A stretch of DNA of 47,500 nucleotides from Symbiodinium natans (GCA_905221605.1 CAJNDS010002555.1:1-47500), one strand, 5' to 3'. Counted from the first letter of the stretch, positions 20,714-28,896 are shown. The notes: a model not told the origin generated them from the letters alone. Numbers and translations are program-made.

Positions 20714-21801
20714 GACTGTTCAGTTCGACGAGAAGGTTGCGGTAGCGAAAAAACTTGAGAAGTCACTTCTTGGCGGGTCTCCCCCCGCGACGCTTTGTCG
20801 CGTTCTTCGCCAAGGTGAACCGTTTTTTTCTGCCCGTCATTGGGGCCGGAAGAACCACCCATCGGAACATTGCCACGAATCGCAGTTCTCTGTGAATCCC
20901 TTTCTTGCAAAAAGATTTCCCTCATGCGTTGCACAGCATTGGTCTCTTCCTCGCTTGAATCGCTTGAGGAAGCGGCATAAGAAACCAAAGCCTCCGCCTG
21001 ATCATCATCATCCACCACATCTGCCCACGCTCTGCTGAACCGATACGACAACCCACCACGAGGCTTCAGTTCCAGTGGTTTTGGTTTCTCCACCACTTCC
21101 GCCGGTTGCGCTCGTCGCTGTGAACGAGAGCGTGGCACCTGTCGCACCTGTTTTTTATCCAGCAAGGGCCTTCCCCTTTTTACAGGGTTTGATCTTGACC
21201 GATACTTTTTTGTTGGTGGGTTCACCGGCGGCATTCCAACTCCCACCAACTGCAGCTTCTGTACGCACAGTGGAGACCTCTGCACAAGCGTCCAAGCGTC
21301 ACGGTACCTGACCTTATCAAAAAGCTCCCGATAGGAGCCTCTCGGCATCGTTTTTGCGCCGGAGCCTTCAGCTTCACGCATCTGAGTGAGGGTTCGCACC
21401 GCCTCTCTTCCAGCTTCCTTGCTCCCAGAAGATTGTTGTACTCGTACAGATGCATCGGAAGGAACTGCTTTTTCCGGTCCTCCCGGACGATATCGGACAC
21501 CACCCACCAATTGCAAGATTTTACATGCTGTCACTTTGTTGATCCCTTTGTCAACCAAATCTTCCACAAAGATGAACTCTTGCAAGTCGGACACGTTGGT
21601 CACACCAAGTGTAATCATCACCTCACTTACATGAGGGGTATACACCCAAAGGTGTTCGTTGCGAGCCATCCAATTTTCAATTGGCTCCTCTGGATTTTGA
21701 AGCCGAGTACCAGTGGACTCAGCCACCGAATTCTTTTGTTCATCATCTTCTGCTTCATCCAGATTACCCTTTTCACCTTCTTTTTGTGACACATTGGTCA
21801 T
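20683..21801 (-). CDS. Element ORF C, SAM-like domain protein
   Basis: 372 residues from ATG at 21801. Residues 1-43 are acidic. Residues 44-99 form a compact helical block (ending INKVTACKILQLV) that resembles a SAM or helix-hairpin module used in oligomerisation or nucleic-acid binding; this is a pattern-level call. Residues ~195-245 are strongly basic with SRS and RRA clusters, then an acidic Ser-rich stretch follows. The last ~35 codons are doubtful because the opposite strand shows better coding character there, so the real frame may be cut by an inversion breakpoint near 20780-20800. Confidence 0.6.
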   Translation of the reverse strand: MTNVSQKEGEKGNLDEAEDDEQKNSVAESTGTRLQNPEEPIENWMARNEHLWVYTPHVSEVMITLGVTNVSDLQEFIFVEDLVDKGINKVTACKILQLVGGVRYRPGGPEKAVPSDASVRVQQSSGSKEAGREAVRTLTQMREAEGSGAKTMPRGSYRELFDKVRYRDAWTLVQRSPLCVQKLQLVGVGMPPVNPPTKKYRSRSNPVKRGRPLLDKKQVRQVPRSRSQRRAQPAEVVEKPKPLELKPRGGLSYRFSRAWADVVDDDDQAEALVSYAASSSDSSEEETNAVQRMREIFLQERDSQRTAIRGNVPMGGSSGPNDGQKKTVHLGEERDKASRGETRQEVTSQVFSLPQPSRRTEQSQKRAAISST

Positions 21802-22109
21802 TTGCAGCGCTTTTGGTGCCGAGGAGGTGCTCCCCCACTTACCGGTGGTTGAAAGGCGTTCCTGTCGGGAATCTCCAATCCTCTTCCCCTTTGAAATGGC
21901 ACATGGTTCGCCACATTCACCAGATGCTTCAATTGGGCCAGCCGGTCTTCAGACATTTCTTCGTGAGAATACTTGCAGCCAAATCGCACACGACATCTCC
22001 CTTTGAGATAGTAGTCGAAACAGCAATGGTGGAACCCCGCGTCCCTTAGTGCCTTCCTGGAAGCATTGTCCCAAGATTTGCCAGGCTCCCAAGTCCCTTC
22101 CAATGCCAT
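21798..22109 (-). CDS. Element ORF B, single CCCH zinc finger
   Basis: 103 residues from ATG at 22109. Residues 30, 39, 45 and 49 form C-x8-C-x5-C-x3-H, a textbook CCCH finger of the kind that usually binds RNA. The frame is open upstream to the TAA at 22148 and already contains CRYLHDDD, which looks like the tail of another finger. The C-terminus is basic and Pro/Gly-rich. Its TGA overlaps the ATG of the next frame as ATGA (21801-21798), and the coding character already fits the -1 frame from the A4 run at 21811-21814. Confidence 0.55.
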   Translation of the reverse strand: MALEGTWEPGKSWDNASRKALRDAGFHHCCFDYYLKGRCRVRFGCKYSHEEMSEDRLAQLKHLVNVANHVPFQRGRGLEIPDRNAFQPPVSGGAPPRHQKRCK

Positions 22110-22145
22110 GTCATCGTCGTGAAGATACCTGCAGGCAGCCCCACA

Positions 22146-22616
22146 TTAACCGCTATTGACCACAGCTGCCTCATTGGCTCCGGTGTAGCCTTCGCCATTT
22201 CGTTCCTCGCTGCTAACTTCAGGCTGCACCAGTGCGTCCACCTGTGAACCTCCATCGTCAGCTGCTACGGAGACCTGCGCCCCATTGTTGCAGTCATCCG
22301 CGGAACGTGACACCACATGCGCCTCAACCCGTGCTTTTTCTGCACTCCAGGTACTATCTGGCACGTTGACCCGCGCTTCATTGGCGCTCCAGGCCTCATC
22401 TTTCCGATCAACCGTGTCTCCAGCAGTTTCAGAAGTTTCCTTTTTCCCTTGAATGGCAGAATCATTGGCACCAACCGAAGAGACCTCCTCAGACGTAACG
22501 CACGACTTTTTCCCTCCGTCATCCAAATCTCCAGGACCATCTTCCTGAACGACAGGTACCACATCCACCACTCGCTCTTCTGCAGCCGACACAATTCCGA
22601 TCTCCACATTGGGCAT
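22146..22616 (-). CDS. Element ORF A, third part, acidic region
   Basis: 156 residues from an ATG that itself overlaps the A5 run (AAAAATG). It is rich in Val, Glu, Asp, Ser and Ala with no fold recognised, and resembles the disordered linker upstream. It ends at TAA (22148-22146). The same frame reopens at once into the zinc-finger ORF B, so this may be one protein interrupted by a single stop. Confidence 0.5.
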   Translation of the reverse strand: MPNVEIGIVSAAEERVVDVVPVVQEDGPGDLDDGGKKSCVTSEEVSSVGANDSAIQGKKETSETAGDTVDRKDEAWSANEARVNVPDSTWSAEKARVEAHVVSRSADDCNNGAQVSVAADDGGSQVDALVQPEVSSEERNGEGYTGANEAAVVNSG

Positions 22617-22883
22617 TTTTCTTCTGGACCCACCGATTCCACCGCTGCCACACCCTCAGAAAGCGCCTCCATCTCTTCCCGATCCAGATGTTGAGCTTCA
22701 GCGATGTCTGCTCGGTTTCCAGGAATCCCCTCTTCATCAGGAGAACCCGAGGTCGGGGCGTCACCACCAGCCCTAGGACCGCTATCCCTGATAGTAGAGG
22801 AAAAATCTTTTTCACCTACACTATTTACACTACCCTGGAATGCCTTCGTAGACTCAGGTACCCAACCACGTTGTCGCTTTTCA
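22617..22883 (-). CDS. Element ORF A, second part, -1 frame
   Basis: This stretch has no ATG near its start, but the frame stays open from the A5 run at 22886-22890 to a second A5 run at 22616-22620. It reads as acidic, Ser/Glu/Ala-rich protein (for example LDREEMEALSEG near 22690-22655). It joins ORF A upstream and the next part downstream, each time by a -1 step. An A-run indel, a sequencing error or programmed slippage could explain this. Confidence 0.45.
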
Positions 22884-23646
22884 CCTTTTTACCTACATCC
22901 GACAGCGTCCACTTGCTTTCCTGCGTATCCAGGCAGTAGTAATATTGTCTCCCATCTTCGTGGAAGTGCCATTCCCACGTTGTCCCATCGCACGCTTTGA
23001 TCAGATGCTCATCTTTCCGAAAACCATCCCTTTCAGAGACTTGATGCATCTCATCCTCTTCTTCTGACAACTGGCGCAACCTTTCAGCCTCCATCTGTAA
23101 GATCTCCTCTTCCCCCATGGCGTATTCAGCAGTTGGTGCGGCTTCAAAGCTGTCCGCACCCTTCTGTTCGTAACCGCTTCCACCACCCAGGGAACTCGCC
23201 GAGGGATCCCCTTTAATCTTGTTCAGAGGCCTCCTGGCAGCTTGCAGCACTTCTCCACTCAGATTGGTCTGAGACCCTTGGTCTACCATTCGGCCCGAAG
23301 TCGAAGTAGACGGCTGATACCCATGTTTGTGCAACACGCGTAAAACAGTCACCTCCATTTCACGGTCTATACCACCAGTCGCGTCCCAGCTCCTTTTTTC
23401 ACCAGGCTTTGGCGATACAGAAACAGCACGTCCTTCAGCTTCAGCATTGCTAACCATATCCACATTGGGATTCATACCCACATTGGAGTCTTCTGCAACC
23501 AAGGCTTCTTCCAGATGTTCTTCAGCGCCAGGCATCACCTCTTCCAGCACCGTCCTTTCACCCAGAGACTCAGCTGCACCATTTCCAGCTCCACCATTCT
23601 GTCCACCATCCGAGGAAGGCTGGAGCCATCGTTTGGGAGAAGGCAT
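22825..23646 (-). CDS. Element ORF A, first part, WW-like domain
   Basis: The first ATG after the 5' LTR lies at 23646 (68 nt from the LTR), giving 273 residues. The N-terminal two thirds is acidic, Gly/Glu/Ser-rich and probably disordered. Near residues 224-246 is a WW-like module: two Trp 22 residues apart, with GRQYYY between them and a Thr before the second Trp. The usual C-terminal Pro is missing. WW domains bind proline-rich peptides. After the module the coding character passes to the -1 frame at an A5 run (22886-22890); the formal end of this frame is probably not the protein end. No homologue is recognised. Confidence 0.6.
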   Translation of the reverse strand: MPSPKRWLQPSSDGGQNGGAGNGAAESLGERTVLEEVMPGAEEHLEEALVAEDSNVGMNPNVDMVSNAEAEGRAVSVSPKPGEKRSWDATGGIDREMEVTVLRVLHKHGYQPSTSTSGRMVDQGSQTNLSGEVLQAARRPLNKIKGDPSASSLGGGSGYEQKGADSFEAAPTAEYAMGEEEILQMEAERLRQLSEEEDEMHQVSERDGFRKDEHLIKACDGTTWEWHFHEDGRQYYYCLDTQESKWTLSDVGKKVKSDNVVGYLSLRRHSRVV

Positions 23647-23700
23647 TGCTTCTTGATCCCAAAAACCTTGAAAGAACACTTAACCGCAGGGAACCTAATT

Positions 23701-23713
23701 TGGGCTCATAACC
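23701..23713 (-). other. Primer-binding site, half-tRNA initiator Met type
   Basis: Immediately inside the 5' LTR the sense strand reads GGTTATGAGCCCA. Its complement TGGGCTCATAACC is the anticodon stem-loop of initiator tRNA-Met (CAU anticodon), not the CCA-ended acceptor stem. copia and Ty5 are known to prime from such an internally cut tRNA-iMet half. The absence of spacing from the LTR and the 12-13 nt match make chance unlikely. Confidence 0.75.
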
Positions 23714-24017
23714 TACGGGGGGCAACCAAAGGGGGAGAGAAATCAACCCCAAAGACCGCCCAGAACTTATATTCCCCAGATCGACCAGCACAACAAACAC
23801 AGAACACGGACCAGGAGAACCAGGGAAGGGAGTAAAGGGGGCCTATGCCTAAGCACCTAGGAACCAACCCCAACCCCAACCACGCGGGCTCTACCTTTTT
23901 TGAGCTTGTGGCCTTAGTACTTCTGGCCATCCTTGAGCCAAACAAGATTTCCGGGTTTGTTAACCCTTCCAACTCCCAACACTAACTCTTTTCTACAATA
24001 CCAGCTGCAGCTCCGCA
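23714..24017 (-). repeat. 5' LTR (304 bp)
   Basis: Matches 17001-17282 base for base except for a 22-bp segment (within about 23869-23893) that carries extra GGGGTT units and a GC-rich stretch absent from the left copy. In sense it begins TGCGGAGCTGCAG and ends CCCCCCGTA. It contains a TATA-like GAATATAAG about 55 bp before its 3' end. It drives the element if it is active. The indel must post-date insertion or come from exchange with another copy. Confidence 0.9.
23766..23774 (-). promoter_or_regulatory. TATA-like box in 5' LTR
   Basis: The sense strand reads GAATATAAG, positioned as expected for a U3/R core promoter, and is duplicated in the other LTR at 17053-17061. Dinoflagellate host promoters often lack a TATA box, so function is uncertain. 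Confidence 0.35.
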
Positions 24018-24557
24018 TAGGGTTTAGGGCTTAGGGTTTAGGGTTTAGGGTTTAGGTTTTAGGGTTTAGGGCTTAGGGTTCAGCATTTCAACTCAAAGAA
24101 TTCACTGGTCAAGCCGCTCGTCGAGCAACGGAGAAATACCCATCCACCCATTCGGTCCCCCAACATCAGGAAAACTAACCCGAAACCCTGAAGGACAATC
24201 CCATGAAGCCTTAAACCCTAAACCCTAAACCCTAAAGACCAGCCCAATGACCTAAAGCCCCGAGCAAGCCCCGCAGGCCGCAAACCCGAAAAACGAGCCC
24301 ACAATGCCCACGAAAATTCGGAGTTGGATAGGGTTTAGGGTTTGGAGTTTAGGGTTTGGGGTCTAGGGTTTAGGGTTTAGGGTTTGGGGTTTAGGGTTTG
24401 GGGCTTCGGGTTTTGGGTTCGGGTGTAGGGTTTAGGGTTTAGGGCATTGCCCACGAAAGTTTGGGCAACGCCCTCCAAAGATTTCGACAACGCCCGAAAA
24501 AATTTGGATCATGCCCGCGAAGGGTTAAGGGTTCAAAGGCACACAAATATCTCCCAA

Positions 24558-24654
24558 CATGGGGGTGCCCCTTATCCACCCCCAAAATACTGAGGTTCCT
24601 TTTTATAGGAACCAATACAAAAACTGCACAACCCAATATTCGGAAACCCCCATA
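24558..24654. mobile_element. Fold-back family C
   Basis: CATGGGGGTGCCCC ... ATTCGGAAACCCCCAT, the arms of family C. Overlaps a degenerate ~22-bp tandem (24440-24535) with recurring ACGCCC. Confidence 0.55.
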
Positions 24655-24904
24655 TGGGGAGCTGTCGTCTGCCGGCAGTGCAAAACTGGTCAGCCGTGCA
24701 ACTGTTAGTAGGGGAGTTCAGTGCCCACAGTCTACTGGGGGGGATGGATGTCTAGCACTTCTCGAGGTTGATGAGGGTTTAGGGTCCGGGCTTGAAATTT
24801 CAGGTGTCGGATCAGCTTCTTAGGGATTACGGTTTAGGCCGGAGTTTCCCCCCCCCCCCCCCCCGCGCCCACTTTAACCCCCCTCCCCCCCGTGTAACCC
24901 CCCT

Positions 24905-25205
24905 TACACCCCGCCCTAAGCCCTAAGCCCTAAGCCCTAAACCCTAAACCCTAAACCCTAAACCCTAAACCCTAAACCCTAAACCCTAAACCCTAAACCC
25001 TAACCCCTAAACCCTCACCCTTTCACTCCTAAACTCCAAACCTGGCAGGCCCAGCCTTGTCGACGCCCATCTCGAAACGAATCATGTTCTGACCTTGAGG
25101 TTTGGGGTTTAGGGTTTAGGGTTTTGGGTTTAGGGTTTAGGGTTTAGGGTTTAGGTTTAGGGTTTAGGGTTCAGGGTTCAGGGTTCAGGGTTTAGGGCTT
25201 TGGGG
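24905..25205. repeat. CCCTAAA and TTTAGGG arrays flanking exon 25056
   Basis: CCCTAAA at 24905-25017 and TTTAGGG at 25098-25205 on + flank the 25056-25093 candidate exon. Confidence 0.9.
25056..25093 (-). CDS. Candidate exon
   Basis: Acceptor CCTCAAG|G, donor AAG|GCTGGG. 12 codons, QNMIRFEMGVDK. CCCTAAA left, TTTGGGG/TTTAGGG right. Confidence 0.4.
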
Positions 25206-25607
25206 CGCGACTTTGGCTACGAATGGCAGCGCTGGCGCCAGAAAGCCTCAGCTTGAAGCCCTGCATCACGGAAATCCTAAACCCTAAACCCTAAAACCCT
25301 AAACCCTACTTCCAAGATAAGGGTCCCCCTGATACACCAAGCAAGCACTCGAACCCTCATTTTCGGAACGCCTCTTTTGGGAAACCCTAACCCTAAACCC
25401 TGAACCCTAAAAAATACCTGGACCCTAAACCCTAAACCCTATACCCTGAACCCTAAACCCTAACCCTCAACCCTCAACCCTAAGCCCTTCTTCAAGAAAC
25501 CCCGAGCCAGGTCCTCAGGCGGGTCTATAAGGGTCTAGGGCTGAGGGTAATACCTTGAAGGGGGTAGAAAGGGGCTTCTGCCCTCAACCCTAAACCCTAA
25601 ACCCTAC

Positions 25608-25716
25608 TCAGTCCCGACGAAGAGCTCGTAGGGCTATGGTATATACGTGGAGGTCCGATGTCGTGGCCTCTACATGGTTTGGGCACCATTCTTCACGGCA
25701 ACCATGCTCCAGGTTG
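25608..25716 (-). CDS. Candidate exon, possibly terminal
   Basis: An open frame continues upstream to 25735 and reads EATTSDLHVYTIALRALRRD before a TGA beside a GTAGGG. It could be a last exon or carry a GA donor. CCCTAAA left, TTTAGGG right. Confidence 0.35.
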
Positions 25717-25729
25717 CTCCGGAAGTTTG

Positions 25730-26048
25730 TTTAGGGTTTAGGGTTTAGGGTTTAGGGCTTAGGGTTTCGGGTTTCGGGTTGAGGGTTGAGGGTTTAGGGT
25801 ATAGGGTTAGAGTTTACGGCTTAGAGCAGAGGGTTTAGGGCTTAGGGCTTAGGGCTTAGGGTTTAGGGTTTAGGGCTTAGGGCTTAGGGCTTAGGGCTTA
25901 GGGCTTAGGGCTTAGGGCTTAGGGCTTAGGGCTTAGGGCTTAAACCTAAACCCTGAACCCTGAACCTAAACCCGAACCAAACCCTAAACCGAACCAAACC
26001 CTAAACCCTAAACCCTAAACCCTAAACCCTAAACCCTAAACCCTAAAC
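25730..26048. repeat. TTTAGGG/GCTTAGG array switching to CCCTAAA
   Basis: Includes 11-12 consecutive CTTAGGG units (about 25850-25940), then an abrupt strand switch to CCCTGAA/CCGAACCAAA/CCCTAAA at 25943. Confidence 0.9.
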
Positions 26049-26140
26049 CCCAACTCCTTTGTTCTCCCCAAGGGGCTCAGGGAATCGTTGAACTCGGCCA
26101 CCTTGGCGTCCACCGCACCGGCAGCGGAGACTGTGGCGTC
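26049..26140 (-). CDS. Candidate exon
   Basis: Acceptor GCAAGAAG|G, donor GGG|GTTTAGGG in the array. About 30 codons including AAGAVDAKVAEFNDSLSPLG. GC3 is 18 of the first 22. CCCTAAA left, TTTAGGG right. Confidence 0.5.
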
Positions 26141-26539
26141 CTTCTTGCAGGATGCTTTTGGGGTTTAGGGTGTAGGGTTTAGGGTTTAGGGTTTAGGGTC
26201 CAAAAACCCGGAACCCAAACACCCTCACCCCTAAGATATAAAGGCGCCTTTGTGTTCTCCGGCTTGTATATAACAGGGCGTTAGGCCCGGATGGGAATCA
26301 TGCTCAGGGTTAAGACCCTGGGCTTCGAAGGGACTGTAGTTTCGAGGGCTCAGGGAATAGGGCGTTGGGGGTTTAACTCAGTTTAGGAAGTCTAACACTT
26401 TGGGGAGGGCGGAAGGGGGGGGGGGGGGCGGAGCCCTCGGACGTCGTTCAGCCTCACACCTCGAGGCAGTGACCCCCGGAAGCCCCCGAAACCCCTAGCT
26501 AAACCCTAAACCCTAAACCCTAAAAGACCACCATTGACG

Positions 26540-26900
26540 GTTGTGGACTCCGGTGGCCTCCATATTATATACAATAAGAAACCATCACATTCTACAATAC
26601 ACCATCATGCACTGTAATCTACTACAACATACTATGAAATACTATAACAAACTAAAAAATGTACTATAATATATTTTAATCTACAACAATGTACAAAAGA
26701 CACTATACAACGTACAATGTACCATACTGCAATACAATGTACTATCAAGCACTGTAATGTACTATACGGTGCTGTTATGAACTACTACATGCGATATCTT
26801 GCGATATGGTAAGTATATTCTGCTAAAACGTGCTAGGGAGCATACATACATACATACATACATACATACATACATACATGTATGCATGTATGTATAGTGT
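26540..26900. repeat. TACTATA-rich degenerate repeat with (CATA)n
   Basis: Irregular TACTA/ACAATA/GTACTATA units over ~280 bp, then (CATA)8 at about 26845-26878 facing its inverse TGTATG. Confidence 0.7.
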
Positions 26901-27003
26901 ATGGCAACATACGTTACTATCACTACAAGAGACTATAGCATTGCCATCATATTCTGTACTTGACTACTGGTGGGGCTGGGGATGTTGCATCTCAAGCCTC
27001 AAC

Positions 27004-27065
27004 CCTGGACTGATGTCCTTGAGCGGCAACAGCTCGGACCGAACGGTCTGTCCGACCTCCAGGCG
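27004..27065 (-). CDS. Candidate exon
   Basis: Acceptor GTTGGAAG, donor CCAGG|GTTGAGG. Encodes RLEVGQTVRSELLPLKDISP. TTTAGGG lies immediately on its right. Confidence 0.45.
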
Positions 27066-27236
27066 CTTCCAACATCTTTGAGCTTTGGGGTTTAGGGTCA
27101 GGGTTTAGGGTTTAGGGTTTAGGGTGTAGGGTTGGTTTGGGATTTGCAGTGCGTTGGCATCAGGGTGCCAAGAACCGATCATGTGCCGCCCGATGCGACT
27201 GACTGGTTTAGCGTGTTTAGGGTTTAGGGTTTAGGG

Positions 27237-27298
27237 TTTAGGGAAAAGGGAAAAGGGAAAAGGGAAAAGGGAAAAGGGAAAAGGGAAAAGGGCAAGGT
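27237..27298. repeat. (GGGAAAA)n array
   Basis: Seven to eight perfect GGGAAAA heptamers grown directly out of a TTTAGGG run. The heptamer period is kept but all T positions are A. Confidence 0.95.
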
Positions 27299-27478
27299 TT
27301 AGGGTCTAGTGGTGAAGTCAGTTCTTGGGGGGCATGTGCCGAACACTGCACGGTAGGAACTTTTTCCATGGGACCTGCATCATGCCCTAGGGCCAAAGCC
27401 AAAGCCAAAGGTCTGCAGCCTACATCTGGGGTTTGGGGTTTAGGGTTTAGGGTTTAGGGCTTAGGGCTTAGGGTTCAC

Positions 27479-27760
27479 GCTCAGAAGTCTTGTCTGGTCG
27501 CGTTCATCCCGCAATGCCACACTCTCATGATGAGCATACTCCTGCACTTCACTCTTCTGCTTCTCGGATGCTTCATGTGCAAATTCAGCTGTTCGCAGTT
27601 GGTCTTCCATCTGAGCCACAATGACCTCGGCTTGCTGTAGATCAGCTCGCCTTCTCAGGTTTTCATGCGCTTGGACGTTCAGCTCCTCGGTGAGTCGTTG
27701 ATATTCTCGAGCTATCACGTTCCCCTCACCTTGTGCTGCTTCCCCCATGTTAACCATGTA
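27479..27760 (-). CDS. Candidate exon, long coiled coil
   Basis: The longest exon-like frame outside the retroelement: 94 codons, phase 0/0, from AG at 27761 to a GT donor at 27478. The peptide is almost entirely heptad coiled coil (for example IAREYQRLTEELNVQAHENL). GC3 is lower than in other exons. In-frame ATGs at 27757 and 27748 would also allow a start here. Coiled-coil protein of unknown family. Confidence 0.5.
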
Positions 27761-27934
27761 CTGCGCCGCTTAGGGCTTCGGGCGCAGGGCTTAGGGCTTG
27801 CGGTTTTGGGGCCCTGATTCGCCACAGACAAGCCCCTCTCGGCCCCGAAGCCCAGAGCACAAGCCTGAAACCTGCGAGGCAGGGACAGATCTAGGCTGTG
27901 TAAGGTGCCATAAACAAGACGCAACCCGCTGGTT

Positions 27935-28034
27935 CTTCGTAGGGAATGAGGGAATCAGGGCCCTATATATATATATATACACATACCTTTTGAGGGATTC
28001 TATAGGGTACCTCAGTCCCCCATTCCCTACTAAG
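27935..28034. mobile_element. Fold-back family D
   Basis: CGTAGGGAATGAGGGAATCA ... (TA)n ... CCCCCATTCCCTACTAAG, inverted ends. Confidence 0.65.
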
Positions 28035-28282
28035 AGCCAGCCAGCCAAGAGTCACCTGGGAATGAAAAGGCTGCCCTGGCTTAGAGGGGCTTGTAAGGGA
28101 ACCAAGACCCTAACCAAAAAGGGAATCAGGGCCTTAAACCCGAAAACCGAAAATCCAAAACCCCAAAACCCCAAACCCTAAACCGTGGCTGTGCGTCCTG
28201 GGAAGATAATGTTCGGGAGAAGGGGAATCCAAAACCCCAAGCCCAAACCCTAAACCCTAGCCCTGGGCCCTAGGAAGATAAC

Positions 28283-28596
28283 ACCCTAAACCCTAAACCC
28301 TAAACCCTAAACCCTAAACCCTAAACCCTAAACCCTAAACCCTAAACCCTAAACCCTAAACCCTAAACCCTAAACCCCTAAAACCCTAAACCCTAAACCC
28401 TAAACCTAAACCCTAAACCCTAAAGGGAGAGGGGGGGGGGGAAGGGTGGGAGAGGCAAATCCTGGAGAGCTTTTCGGCATCCATGCGACCTTCAAGTGCC
28501 CTAAACCCTAAACCCTAAACCCTAAACCCTAAACCCTAAACCCTAAACCCTAAACCCTAAACCCTAAACCCTAAACCCTAAACCCTAAAAACCTAA
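28283..28596. repeat. (CCCTAAA)n arrays
   Basis: Runs at 28283-28425 and 28498-28596 on + are separated by a 70-bp G-rich island; both have the same orientation. Confidence 0.95.
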
Positions 28597-28812
28597 ACCC
28601 TGTATCCATGCGGGTTCCCAGGTGTGCCTACTGCACGTTGCAGTCTGCATCTGCTGCGGGGGCTCTGATTGTGCCCCGGAACAGGAACTGCTAAAACTCT
28701 TTGGGTACATACTCATCTTTCAGCAACCCCAAGCCCCAAAGCCGAAATCCGCAAACCGAACCTAAACCCTAAACCCTAAACCCTAAACCCGAGATTCAGT
28801 CGAGGCCTGAAC

Positions 28813-28885
28813 CCTGCGTCGGAGTAAACCGTTCATCTGGGTCCCTCCCAAGGATACCCGAACCGCCTGCCTGTACCAGGTTCTC
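28813..28885 (-). CDS. Candidate exon
   Basis: Acceptor GACCGCACAG|G, donor CAGG|GTTCAGG. 24 codons including ILGRDPDERFTPTQ. Flanked by CCCTAAA left and a pure TTTAGGG array right. Confidence 0.45.
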
Positions 28886-28896
28886 CTGTGCGGTCC

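Larger units (their letters stand above)
17001..24017 (-). mobile_element. LTR retrotransposon-like element without pol, minus-strand sense
   Basis: Long direct repeats at 17001-17282 and 23714-24017 bound a 6.4 kb interior. In sense orientation the order is 5' LTR (right), primer-binding site, coding region, polypurine tract, 3' LTR (left). The repeats start TG and end TA. The flanks on + are TAGGG before 17001 and TAGGG after 24017, a 5-bp target duplication inside a TTTAGGG array; because the target is repetitive this is supported by repeat phase rather than proven. No reverse transcriptase (YxDD), integrase or protease motif is visible in any frame. The interior instead encodes WW-like, CCCH-finger and SAM-like proteins. 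The element is probably non-autonomous (LARD or TR-GAG-like) and mobilised in trans. Near-identical LTRs imply a recent insertion. Confidence 0.9.

Noticed and set aside
23701-23713. tRNA gene suggested by GGGCTCATAACC
   Set aside because: Only the anticodon arm matches, with no other arms around it; position and orientation fit a primer-binding site.
23706-23972. 88-codon ORF inside the 5' LTR
   Set aside because: It is disrupted by the 22-bp indel in the other LTR and has no coding character.
17001-24017. DNA transposon or integrated virus
   Set aside because: Direct long repeats, primer-binding site, polypurine tract and 5-bp duplication fit an LTR element; there are no inverted ends, transposase, capsid or polymerase.
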